This document shows, piece after piece, positions 44,586 through 52,385 of a DNA stretch of 64,000 bases. The notes beneath the pieces were generated by a model that was given only the letters and a program-made list of their open reading frames with translations, was not told the DNA's origin and did no database searches. Origin of the DNA: Palsa-883 sp035486355 (lineage in GTDB: Bacteria; Pseudomonadota; Alphaproteobacteria; Acetobacterales; Acetobacteraceae); contig DATHNE010000207.1 in assembly GCA_035486355.1 (NCBI GenBank), positions 1 through 64,000 of the forward strand, given 5' to 3'. The position numbers were made by a program, and so were the translations under genes. Numbering within the stretch: the stretch's first letter is position 1; each line of letters starts with the position of its first letter.

Positions 44586-46085
44586 TCAGAAAATTCCCGG
44601 CTTGCCGACAGCGAGTTTCCCCGCCGGCAGCGCGATGTTCAGCAAATGCAGCTCGTCCGCCGTCAGCCGCGGCAGGTTCTGCACCACCTCCAGGAAGCGC
44701 TCGGCCTCGCGTGGTGCGATGATCCCCTCGGTCAACGTGCGGAACTTGCCGATGTAGTCGGGACGCTTGAACGGACTGGCGCCCAGCGTATGCGCGTTCG
44801 CCACCGCCATCTCATCCACCAGCGTGCTGCCGTCCTTCATGATGATATCGACCCGTCCGCCGAATGCCAGCTCGTTCGGATCAGTGGTCAGGTAGCGGCG
44901 TTCCCACTCCGCGTCCTCGGTCGTCTCGATCTTGTGCCACAGCCGGACCGTGTCAGCGCGGCCGGCGCGTTTCGGCGTATAGCTGTCGACGTGGTGCCAG
45001 TGCCCGTCCTGCAGCGCGACCGCAAAGATGTACATGATCGAATGATCCAGCGTCTCGCGGCTGGCTTTCGGATCCATCTTCTGCGGATCATTGGCACCAG
45101 TGCCGATCACCGCATGCGTGTGATGGCTGGTGTGGATCACGATGCGATCTATCTGCTCGACATCGGTGATCTTCTCGCGCATGCGAAACGCCAGATCGAT
45201 CAGCGCCTGCGACTGGTATTCCGCGCTGTGCTGCTTGGTGAAGCTGTCGAGGATCGCGCGCTTCGGCTCACCCGCCGCCGGCAGCGGCACGCGATAATGC
45301 GCCTTTGGACCATCCAGCACCCAGGCAATCACGCTGTCCTCGCCCTCATAAATCGGGCTCGGCGCGCCTTCGCCGCGCATCACGCGATCGACCGCTTCCA
45401 CCGCAAGCTTGCCCGCATGCGCCGGCGCGAATGCCTTCCACGAGCTGATCTGACCCTTGCGCGATTGCCGCGTGGTGACGCTGACGTGCACTGCCTGCTG
45501 CACCGCCTGGTAGATCGTTTCGACCGGTAGGCGCAGCAAGGTTCCGATGCCGGCCGCCTGGCCGGCGGCGAGATGGGTGATGTGATCGATCTTGTGCTTG
45601 TGCAGTGAGATCGCCTTCACCAGGTTCACGTGGATCTCGTAGCCAGTTGCGATGCCGCGGATTGCATCACGGCCTGCCTTTCCCATGGTCTGCGCGACCG
45701 CGAGGATCGGCGGGATGTTGTCGGCGGGATGTGAGTAGTCCTCGGCCAGGAATGTGTCGTGCATATCCAGTTCGCGCACCGCGGTGCCGTTCGCCCAGGC
45801 GGCGTATTCCGGGCTAACCCGCTTCGTTGACGCCGCGCCGAACACTGTCGCGCCACCCTTGCGTGGATGGCCCAACGCCATGTCGCGTGCCGACACCACG
45901 GGATGACGGTTGATCGCGGCGATCGCGACCGCGGCGTTGTCGATCATCCGGTTGATGATCATCTCCGCCACGTCCTTCTCCACCGGAACCTTGTCGGCGG
46001 CGACAGCGGCGATCTTCCAGGCGAGCTGATCCTCGCGCTTCAACTTGTCCTTGGACAGGTGGACCGTGACATCATGCAGTATCAT
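44586..46085 (-). CDS. prpD: 2-methylcitrate dehydratase
   Basis: A 499-residue MmgE/PrpD-family dehydratase. RMIDNAAVAIAAINRHPVVSARDMALGHP, NGTAVRELDMHDTFLAEDYSHPADNIP and the C-terminal EDSVIAWVLDG and KFRTLTEGIIAPREAERFLEVV are typical. It converts 2-methylcitrate to 2-methyl-cis-aconitate in propionate catabolism. The ATG at 46085 has GGAGG 7 bases upstream; the ATG at 46091 lies too close to that site. It is divergent from the cyclic amidohydrolase gene across 122 bp. Pairing with prpC supports the name. Confidence 0.93.
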   Translation of the reverse strand: MILHDVTVHLSKDKLKREDQLAWKIAAVAADKVPVEKDVAEMIINRMIDNAAVAIAAINRHPVVSARDMALGHPRKGGATVFGAASTKRVSPEYAAWANGTAVRELDMHDTFLAEDYSHPADNIPPILAVAQTMGKAGRDAIRGIATGYEIHVNLVKAISLHKHKIDHITHLAAGQAAGIGTLLRLPVETIYQAVQQAVHVSVTTRQSRKGQISSWKAFAPAHAGKLAVEAVDRVMRGEGAPSPIYEGEDSVIAWVLDGPKAHYRVPLPAAGEPKRAILDSFTKQHSAEYQSQALIDLAFRMREKITDVEQIDRIVIHTSHHTHAVIGTGANDPQKMDPKASRETLDHSIMYIFAVALQDGHWHHVDSYTPKRAGRADTVRLWHKIETTEDAEWERRYLTTDPNELAFGGRVDIIMKDGSTLVDEMAVANAHTLGASPFKRPDYIGKFRTLTEGIIAPREAERFLEVVQNLPRLTADELHLLNIALPAGKLAVGKPGIF

Positions 46086-46207
46086 GCGCATCCTCCGGTT
46101 GGCGTCCGCCTTCACGCGGTCTAGCTTTGCCTCGGCCCTTCGTAGGAGCGCGCCGCGATCCCGGCAAGCCGGGGGCGTACTGCGCAAGCGCGGGAGACTA
46201 TATATAA

Positions 46208-47569
46208 GTGTCTACTCCGTTTGAGTGCGTGATCATCGGCGACGTCGTCAGCACCCATCGCGTGCTGCGCGATGGGTATGTCGCGGTGCGCGGTGAGACG
46301 ATCGCCGCGATTGGTGAAGGCGCGCCACCGCCGTCCAGTACGGTGCTGGATCATCGTGGCAAGCTGATCCTGCCAGGCCTGGTCGACGGACATATGCACA
46401 CGTCATCCGCGGTCGGCTGGGCGGGCATTGAGGGCACGACCCGCAGCGCAGCCGCTGGTGGCGTGACAACTTGCGTCGACATGCCGTACGACGTGCCGCA
46501 TCCGGTAACCGATGCGGCGAAGCTGGAAGACAAGATTGGGTGGGTCAACCGCACGGCGTATGTCGACATGGCGCTGTATGGCACCATCCTGAAGATCGGT
46601 GGCGGCGGTGCGATCCCTGATCTCGCCGCCGCCGGCATCTCGGCGTTCAAGCTCTCCACCTATGAATATGACGCGGTGCGGTTTCCGCGCATCGATCATC
46701 CGACGATGGTTGAGGCGTTCGCGGCCATCGCGAAAACCGGGCTGCCGGTCGCGGTGCACAATGAAGACCAGGAACTTGTCGAGCGGCTGACGAACGACGC
46801 GCGCACGGCGGGTCAGACCGAACCGATCATGCATTGCCGCACGCGTCCACCCTTGGCCGAAACAATGGCGGATCTGGAGATTTTCGAGATCGGCCTACAG
46901 ACCGGCGCGCATGTGCATATCGCGCATTCGTCGCTGGCACGCGGCTTCGCGCTGGCCGAGCTGTTCCGCGGCATGGGCATGCAGGCGACCGGCGAAGCGT
47001 GCGTCCAATATCTGTGCATGACCGAGGACGACATCGTCCGCCTGGCCGGCCGCGGCAAGTGCAACCCACCGTTCCGCACGAAAACGGAAGTCGAACGGAT
47101 GTGGGCGGCGTTGCAGGACGACAAGATTGCCTATGTCTCCACCGATCACGCACCGTGGCCGCTGGAACGCAAGACGCTGCCAGACATCTTTGCTTGCGGC
47201 GCAGGCCTCGTCGGCATGCAGAGCTTCGCGCCGCTGATGTTCACCTTGCTCGACGAACGAAGCCTGCCACCGACGCTGCTGGCCACCTATTGCGCGGAAC
47301 GCGCCGCACAGCTGCACGGGCTGTGGCCGCGCAAGGGCGCGCTGCGTGTCGGCTCGGATGCAGATCTGTGCGTGTTGGAACGCGGCAGCTTCACCTTCGA
47401 TGAGGCCAACATTGTCGACCGGCCGGAGCTGCGCTGGTCGCCGTACCACGGCCGTGCGATGCGCGCGCGCGTCGCCACGACGATGCAGCGCGGCCGCGTG
47501 ATTTGGGATGGCGCGCAGGTGCTGGCGAAGCCCGGCGACGGCCGCTTCATCCGTCGTGAGGTCCACTGA
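46208..47569 (+). CDS. Cyclic amidohydrolase (allantoinase / hydantoinase family)
   Basis: A 453-residue metal-dependent TIM-barrel enzyme. His62 and His64 (DGHMH), carbamylatable Lys148 (AFKLS), His184 (VAVHNED), a His in HIAHSS near 240 and the Asp of STDHAPW complete the two-metal site. EGTTRSAAAGGVTTCVDMP resembles allantoinases, while the next genes favour a hydantoinase. Start is GTG 46208: GGAG lies 11 bases upstream, and the spacer is an unusual TATATATAA, which might also be read as a -10 element. It begins a transcript with a small membrane protein and a carbamoylase. Allantoin versus hydantoin is unresolved. Confidence 0.88.
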   Translation: MSTPFECVIIGDVVSTHRVLRDGYVAVRGETIAAIGEGAPPPSSTVLDHRGKLILPGLVDGHMHTSSAVGWAGIEGTTRSAAAGGVTTCVDMPYDVPHPVTDAAKLEDKIGWVNRTAYVDMALYGTILKIGGGGAIPDLAAAGISAFKLSTYEYDAVRFPRIDHPTMVEAFAAIAKTGLPVAVHNEDQELVERLTNDARTAGQTEPIMHCRTRPPLAETMADLEIFEIGLQTGAHVHIAHSSLARGFALAELFRGMGMQATGEACVQYLCMTEDDIVRLAGRGKCNPPFRTKTEVERMWAALQDDKIAYVSTDHAPWPLERKTLPDIFACGAGLVGMQSFAPLMFTLLDERSLPPTLLATYCAERAAQLHGLWPRKGALRVGSDADLCVLERGSFTFDEANIVDRPELRWSPYHGRAMRARVATTMQRGRVIWDGAQVLAKPGDGRFIRREVH

Positions 47570-47631
47570 GCGATCTGCCACCGGATCGACGGCGCCGCAT
47601 CGGCTGGCGCTGGCCGACAGCCAGCATTGGC

Positions 47632-47979
47632 GTGCTGTGTGTCTTGCTCTGGATCGCCGCGGTGGCATACCATCGCCGTTACACGCCGCCCAACTGCGCC
47701 GATCCTCGCACGCTGGCACTGGTGCACAACAGCCTCACCACGTTCTTCCACCTGCCGGACACGACGACACTGGAGCTGATCCACACCGTTGCCGGCGGGT
47801 ATATTGCGTTTCGCTACGTCTGCTCAGCACATCCGATCGGATTCACGCGCGAACAGTTGCCGCCTGGCACCATCGTGCCCGCCGGTGTGCGCTATGTCAG
47901 CGAGCTGTCGCCGGATGGCTTGCGTCATGTCGTGCATGTTAGCATCTCCCCGAACCTGATCCTGGAGCCAGTCGATTGA
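47632..47979 (+). CDS. Small membrane-anchored protein of unknown function (start may lie at CTG 47566)
   Basis: At least 115 residues: one N-terminal hydrophobic segment (VLCVLLWIAAVAYHRR), then a soluble region with LVHNSLTTFFHLPDTTTLELIHTVAGGY and RYVSELSPDGLRHVVHVSISPN. I do not recognise the family. With the GTG at 47632 the membrane helix starts at residue 1. If translation began at CTG 47566, overlapping the upstream stop (CTGA) and 5 bases after GAGG, the helix would follow a basic leader (PDRRRRIGWRW). The frame is closed by a TGA three codons further up. Its TTGA overlap with the next gene argues for a real gene. Confidence 0.65.
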   Translation: MLCVLLWIAAVAYHRRYTPPNCADPRTLALVHNSLTTFFHLPDTTTLELIHTVAGGYIAFRYVCSAHPIGFTREQLPPGTIVPAGVRYVSELSPDGLRHVVHVSISPNLILEPVD

Positions 47980-48974
47980 CCGAACGCGGCCTCACCGTCG
48001 CTGCCGCCCAGCTCGGGCCGATCCAGCAAGCCGAACCGCGCAGTGTCGCGGTGGAGCGCATGGTGCGATTGATGGCGCGCGCGCATCAGCGTGGCGTGGA
48101 GCTGGTGGTGTTCCCCGAGTTGGCGCTGACCACCTTCTTCCCGCGGCACGATCACGCCGATATCGCCGAGGCGGATCATTGGTTCGAGACGGCGATGCCG
48201 TCGAATGAGACCGCACCACTGTTCGCGGCGGCGCGTAAATATGGCATCGGCTTTCACCTCGGCTACGCCGAGATCGCGCACGAGCCAGATGAGAACGGCA
48301 CGGTGCAGAAGCGCCGCTTCAACACCTCGATCCTGGTGAACCCGGACGGCGACATCCTGCTGAAGTACCGCAAAGTGCACCTGCCAGGTCATGCCGAATT
48401 CGATCCGAAGCGCAAGGTGCAGCATCTGGAGAAGCGCTATTTCGAGGTGGGCAATCTCGGTTTTCCGGTGATCCGCGCGCCAATGGGTGGGCTGCCAGGG
48501 ATCAACATGGGGATGATGATCTGCAATGACCGTCGCTGGCCGGAGGCGTGGCGTGTGCTGGGACTGCAAAGCGTCGAGCTGGTCATGCTGGGATACAACA
48601 CCCCAAGCCTCAACATGGAGTCTGGCGGGTTCGAGGCGCATCATCTGCGCGTGTTCCACTCGCATCTGTCGATCCAGGCGGGGTGTTATCAGAATGCCTG
48701 TTTCGCCGTGGCAACGGCGAAGGCGGGGACCGAGGATGGGTGCGAGCTGTTCGGGCATTCGATTATCGTCAATCCACAGGGCGAGATCATCGCCATGGCG
48801 ACGAGCTGGGACGACGAGCTGATCACCGCAGACTGCAATCTGGACATGTGCACGCTGGGGCGCACGACGATCTTCGCGTTTGACAAGCACCGGCGGCCGG
48901 AGGCGTATACGCGGATCACCGGACAGGTAGGAGCGGTTGCGCCTCCGGAATGGTATAAGCGCGCGGCGGAGTAG
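47976..48974 (+). CDS. Nitrilase-superfamily N-carbamoyl-D-amino-acid amidohydrolase-like protein
   Basis: A 332-residue carbon-nitrogen hydrolase. The Glu-Lys-Cys triad is Glu48 (VVFPELALT), Lys133 (YRKVHLPG) and Cys183 (MMICNDRRWPE). Its overall sequence, with LALTTFFPRHDHAD and GAEFDPKR-like HAEFDPKRKVQHLEKRYFEVG, is very close to D-carbamoylases, which convert N-carbamoyl-D-amino acids to D-amino acids, CO2 and ammonia. Translation starts at TTG 47976, overlapping the previous stop as TTGA. Next to a cyclic amidohydrolase and a racemase this is the usual hydantoin conversion set. Confidence 0.92.
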   Translation: MTERGLTVAAAQLGPIQQAEPRSVAVERMVRLMARAHQRGVELVVFPELALTTFFPRHDHADIAEADHWFETAMPSNETAPLFAAARKYGIGFHLGYAEIAHEPDENGTVQKRRFNTSILVNPDGDILLKYRKVHLPGHAEFDPKRKVQHLEKRYFEVGNLGFPVIRAPMGGLPGINMGMMICNDRRWPEAWRVLGLQSVELVMLGYNTPSLNMESGGFEAHHLRVFHSHLSIQAGCYQNACFAVATAKAGTEDGCELFGHSIIVNPQGEIIAMATSWDDELITADCNLDMCTLGRTTIFAFDKHRRPEAYTRITGQVGAVAPPEWYKRAAE

Positions 48975-48990
48975 CCGGGCCTCCGTTCCC

Positions 48991-49100
48991 GTGTCATTGC
49001 GAGGAGTGCCGCGACGACGCAATCTCGATCCGGGGTGGCACCTCCGCGCGGAGTGCTCCATCACCGAGATGGCTTCGTCGTTGCGCTGCTCGCGATGATC
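48991..49100. repeat. Dispersed palindromic repeat, family C
   Basis: Left arm GTCATTGCGAGGAGTGCCGC with GCGACGACGCAATCTCG, right arm CGAGATGGCTTCGTCGTTGCG with CTGCTCGCGATGATCG. The arms pair over about 35 bp with a short middle. It stands in the 430-bp gap after the carbamoylase gene. A fragment (CACTCGCAATGACAC) near 31660 may be a relic of another copy. Confidence 0.7.
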
Positions 49101-49238
49101 GTCGCGGGTGCCCTACTCGCGAGTTCCCCACGTTCGCATTTCAGTAAGAATTTCGTGCCACTTTGCCCGCGCGGCGACCCGGTCGAACCGCGATTTCGGC
49201 AAGACGCGCCGGTCCATCACAGTCTCGGAGTTGTTCCC

Positions 49239-49505
49239 ATGCGTTCGATCGGCGCTGTCACCAGCCAACCGTGGCCGTCTGCCCCACCGCCGCGGACCAC
49301 GAAAGTCGATCGAGATGGCGACCACGACAACAACGCGCCCGACCACGATGCAGCGCAGGCGCAGGGCGCATCGGGGGGCCCCCGCGCGGGCACACGACGG
49401 CCTGATCAGCCCCCGGTCGGGGCCATCGCCAGCGCCAATGCGGCAGCGGCCTGGCAGGGCTCGATCACCGGCACGCCGGCTTCGCGTTCGACGATGGCGC
49501 GGTGA
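49239..49505 (+). CDS. Possible small acidic DGD-motif protein
   Basis: An 88-residue frame: MRSIGAVTSQPWPSAPPP, then KVDRDGDHDNNAPDHDAAQ, which looks like an EF-hand-type calcium loop, then a Gly/Arg-rich tail. GGAG lies 8 bases before its ATG. Short proteins with a Ser/Pro head and a DxDGDHD segment are common in related genomes. The last 30 residues overlap the racemase gene on the other strand and look unlike that family, so the true end may have shifted by a frame error. Gap 48975-49238 otherwise holds only the family C repeat. Confidence 0.4.
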   Translation: MRSIGAVTSQPWPSAPPPRTTKVDRDGDHDNNAPDHDAAQAQGASGGPRAGTRRPDQPPVGAIASANAAAAWQGSITGTPASRSTMAR

Positions 49506-50053
49506 TGCGCCATGCCGGTGCAGCCCAGGATCACCGTCCCGGCGCCCGCCGCCGCGCAGGCACGGGCCGCGTTGATCAGCCGCACACGCGCCGTCTCGGG
49601 CTCCAGCAGCGCGTCCATTGTCACGTTCAGTGCGACCTCGGCCGCGAGCCGTGCCTCCAGGCCCATCGCCCGCAGCGCCGCTATATGGCGCGCCTTCGAT
49701 GCATCGACGATGGCGATGACGCCGAACCGCTCCGCCCGCGCCACCGCAGCCGCGACCGCCGACCGGAACACGCCCAGCACCGGGCGCGGCGTGACGCTAC
49801 GCACCGCCTCGATCCCCGGATCCGACGCACAGGCGATCACGTAGACATCGGCTGTCTCGCGCTCGACGCGGCGGCACAGCGGCTCCACCACCGCATGCCA
49901 ATCGCGCCACGTGTAGATCGCGGGCGGCCCATCCGGGAGATCCACCACGTCAATTGCCGGCCCGCCCACACGCCGAAATCCTGCGACAGCGGCATTGATC
50001 CCCGCCGTGCAATTGGACGATCTGTTCGGATTGATCAGCAGAATACGTGCCAT
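49406..50053 (-). CDS. Asp/Glu/hydantoin racemase-family protein
   Basis: A 215-residue racemase. The two catalytic cysteines are Cys75 (VIACASDPG) and Cys178 (VILGCTGMAHHR), as in hydantoin and allantoin racemases. ILLINPNRSSNCT at the N-terminus is the substrate-anchor motif of this subgroup. It would racemise the 5-substituted hydantoin or allantoin that the upstream amidohydrolase opens. It faces the opposite strand from that set, so it is a separate transcript. The start ATG at 50053 opens the divergent region toward the DUF983 gene. Confidence 0.9.
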   Translation of the reverse strand: MARILLINPNRSSNCTAGINAAVAGFRRVGGPAIDVVDLPDGPPAIYTWRDWHAVVEPLCRRVERETADVYVIACASDPGIEAVRSVTPRPVLGVFRSAVAAAVARAERFGVIAIVDASKARHIAALRAMGLEARLAAEVALNVTMDALLEPETARVRLINAARACAAAGAGTVILGCTGMAHHRAIVEREAGVPVIEPCQAAAALALAMAPTGG

Positions 50054-50160
50054 GCAAGCAGTCTTCCGCCTCTGGCGCCGTTCGGCAAGCGCGCCGATAT
50101 GGAGTGGGCGTCCCAGCTGGACTATGCCGGGCGCCGCCCTTCCGCCGCAAGGACACCGCG

Positions 50161-50580
50161 ATGGCCATCACGCGCTGGCAGCCCGACCGCACGAGCCCCC
50201 TGCCGCCCTGGCCGGTGCCCACCGTCGGCACGGCGCTGGCCCGCGGCCTGCTGGGCCGCTGCCCCGCCTGCGGCAAAACGCATCTGTTCGCCGGCTTCTT
50301 GCGCGTGGTGAATGAATGCGCCAACTGCCACGCCCCGCTGGGCAGCGCGCGGGCCGATGATGCGCCGCCGTATTTCGTCACCCTGATTTCCGGCCACATC
50401 ATCATCCCGGCGATGCTGGTCACACAAAAGCTGGCCAACCCGTCCAACCTGGCGCTGACCCTGGTGTTTGTGCCGTTGACAGTGGTGCTCGCCCTGGGCT
50501 TGCTGCGCCCGGTCAAGGGCGGGGTGCTGGCGGTGATGGTGGCGATGGGAATGCTGGAACCGACACCGACGACGGAATGA
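50161..50580 (+). CDS. DUF983-family membrane protein
   Basis: A 139-residue protein. A zinc-ribbon-like GLLGRCPACGKTHLFAGFLRVVNECANCHAPL comes first, then two hydrophobic spans near residues 80-130 (YFVTLISGHIIIPAML and LALTLVFVPLTVVLALGLL). This layout is DUF983, found widely in Alphaproteobacteria and often near heme-copper oxidase genes; its function is not established. AAGGA precedes the ATG at 50161. The stop overlaps the UPF0262 start (ATGA). Confidence 0.9.
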   Translation: MAITRWQPDRTSPLPPWPVPTVGTALARGLLGRCPACGKTHLFAGFLRVVNECANCHAPLGSARADDAPPYFVTLISGHIIIPAMLVTQKLANPSNLALTLVFVPLTVVLALGLLRPVKGGVLAVMVAMGMLEPTPTTE

Positions 50581-51071
50581 CCAAGCCGGAGGCCACCCGG
50601 CTGCTGCGCGTGTTACTGGAAGGCGAGGCGCTCACCCGCCTGTCGCCGATCCTTGAAGCCGACCGTGCGCAGGCGGTCGCCGATCTGGAAGCCGAGAACA
50701 ATTTCGCGCCCGTGGCGAAATCGGTGGCGCGTGCCCCCGGCGGACCATACGACCTGCGTCTGTCGATCTGGGAAGGCCGGCTGATGTTCGATGTGCGTGG
50801 TGCGGATGGCACGAAGGTGCAGACGCTAGGCTTGGCGCTTGGACCGTTTCGCGGCCTGATCAAGGACTACCAGATGTTGATGGACAGCCATGTCAAGGCG
50901 GTCGAAGAGGGGCGCGAGGCACGCATCCAGGCGATCGACATGGGGCGTCGCGGACTACACAACGAAGGCGCGACGCTGCTGCGGCAGCGACTGGACGGAC
51001 GGATCGCGATCGACTTCGACACCGCGCGCCGCCTGTTCACGCTGGTCTGCGTGCTGCACGCGCGGCGCTGA
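50577..51071 (+). CDS. UPF0262-family protein
   Basis: A 164-residue protein. NNFAPVAKSVARAPGGPYDLRLSIWEGRLMFDVR, LALGPFRGLIKDYQMLMDSH, IQAIDMGRRGLHNEG and FDTARRLFTLVCVLHARR are the UPF0262 signature blocks in order. The function is unknown; the family is restricted almost entirely to Alphaproteobacteria, which helps place this organism. It is coupled to the DUF983 gene by an ATGA overlap and ends 24 bases before mtnA. Confidence 0.93.
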   Translation: MTKPEATRLLRVLLEGEALTRLSPILEADRAQAVADLEAENNFAPVAKSVARAPGGPYDLRLSIWEGRLMFDVRGADGTKVQTLGLALGPFRGLIKDYQMLMDSHVKAVEEGREARIQAIDMGRRGLHNEGATLLRQRLDGRIAIDFDTARRLFTLVCVLHARR

Positions 51072-51095
51072 CGGGCGTGCGGGAGGATCGGTGTC

Positions 51096-52190
51096 ATGCG
51101 CGTTGATGGCGTTGCCTATCGCACCATCTGGGTTGACCCGGCGGATGGCTGGTCGGTGCGCATCATCGACCAGACCAAGCTGCCCTGGGCGATGGAGACT
51201 CCGCGCCTGACCGAGCCCGGCCAGATGGTCCACGCGATCAAATCGATGCAGGTGCGCGGCGCGCCGCTGATTGGCGCGGCGGCGGCATATGGCCTGGCGC
51301 TGGCGCTACGCCAGGACGCCTCGACCGAGGCGATGGAAAGCGCGGCGGCGCGGCTCGCTGGCGCGCGGCCCACCGCGATCAATCTGCGCTGGGCCATCAC
51401 GCGCATGCTCACGCGGCTGCGCAACACCGCGCCGTCGGGCCGCGTTGCCGCGGCCTATGCTGAGGCGGCAGCGATCGCGGATGAGGATGTGGCACACTGT
51501 GAGGCGATCGGTCGGCACGGGGCCGAATTGATCACCGCGGCTGCGGATGGCGCGCCGGGCCGGCCGGTGAACGTGCTGACGCATTGCAATGCCGGCTGGC
51601 TCGCGACAGTGGATTGGGGCACCGCGCTGGCGCCGATCTATCGCGCGCAGGAGCAGGGTATCGACCTGCATGTCTGGGTCGATGAAACGCGGCCGCGCAA
51701 TCAGGGCGCCGCGCTGACGGCCTGGGAACTCGGCAGCCACGGCGTGGCGCACACGGTCGTCGCGGACAATGCTGGTGGGCATCTGATGCAGCACGGCCAG
51801 GTCGATCTCGCAATCGTCGGCGCCGATCGCGTCACGCGCGCCGGCGATGTGGCCAACAAGGTCGGCACCTATCTGAAGGCGCTGGCCGCGCGCGATAACG
51901 CGGTGCCGTTCTGGGTCGCGGTGCCCGGCTCGACGATCGACTGGACCGTGTCCGACGGCGTGGCGGAAATTCCGATCGAGGAACGCGACACTGCCGAAGT
52001 GACCGACATCACCGGTCGTGCGGCGGATGGCACCATCACCACGGTGCGCATCGCCGCCGCCGGCAGTCCCGCCGCCAATCCGGCCTTCGATGTGACGCCG
52101 GCGCGGCTCGTCACCGGCCTGATCACCGAACGTGGTCGCTGCGATGCCAGTGCCGCCGGGTTGGCGGGGCTGTTTCCTGAGCTCGCGTGA
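51096..52190 (+). CDS. mtnA: S-methyl-5-thioribose-1-phosphate isomerase
   Basis: A 364-residue MtnA. IKSMQVRGAPLIGAAAAYGLALAL is the substrate entry segment, NVLTHCNAGWLATVDWGTAL holds the catalytic Cys, and VDLAIVGADRVTRAGDVANKVGTY contains the catalytic Asp and the conserved NK. It isomerises 5-methylthioribose-1-phosphate to 5-methylthioribulose-1-phosphate. No mtnB, mtnK or mtnP is present nearby; several Alphaproteobacteria use MtnA in a methylthioadenosine-isoprenoid shunt instead. GGGAGGA lies 14 bases ahead of the ATG. Confidence 0.95.
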   Translation: MRVDGVAYRTIWVDPADGWSVRIIDQTKLPWAMETPRLTEPGQMVHAIKSMQVRGAPLIGAAAAYGLALALRQDASTEAMESAAARLAGARPTAINLRWAITRMLTRLRNTAPSGRVAAAYAEAAAIADEDVAHCEAIGRHGAELITAAADGAPGRPVNVLTHCNAGWLATVDWGTALAPIYRAQEQGIDLHVWVDETRPRNQGAALTAWELGSHGVAHTVVADNAGGHLMQHGQVDLAIVGADRVTRAGDVANKVGTYLKALAARDNAVPFWVAVPGSTIDWTVSDGVAEIPIEERDTAEVTDITGRAADGTITTVRIAAAGSPAANPAFDVTPARLVTGLITERGRCDASAAGLAGLFPELA

Positions 52191-52385
52191 TCCGCCGCCC
52201 GATGGCACCGGCCTGTCGCGCTCTCAGACCATGGTGTATGGCGTGATGCTGGAAATGGTGTCCAACATGCTGAAGGTGGGGAAGCTGGCCTTGATCGTGC
52301 GTATTGTTGCAACTCCGGAATGTCTTGTCCAAGCCCGACAGGCACAGAATGTCACCGGTAACCCATCGACGATCGGGGAGTGGCG

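Noticed and set aside
46196..46210. TATATATAA directly before the amidohydrolase GTG as a -10 element
   Set aside because: A start of transcription would fall inside the coding region; no -35 at the right distance, and GGAG upstream fits translation at GTG 46208.
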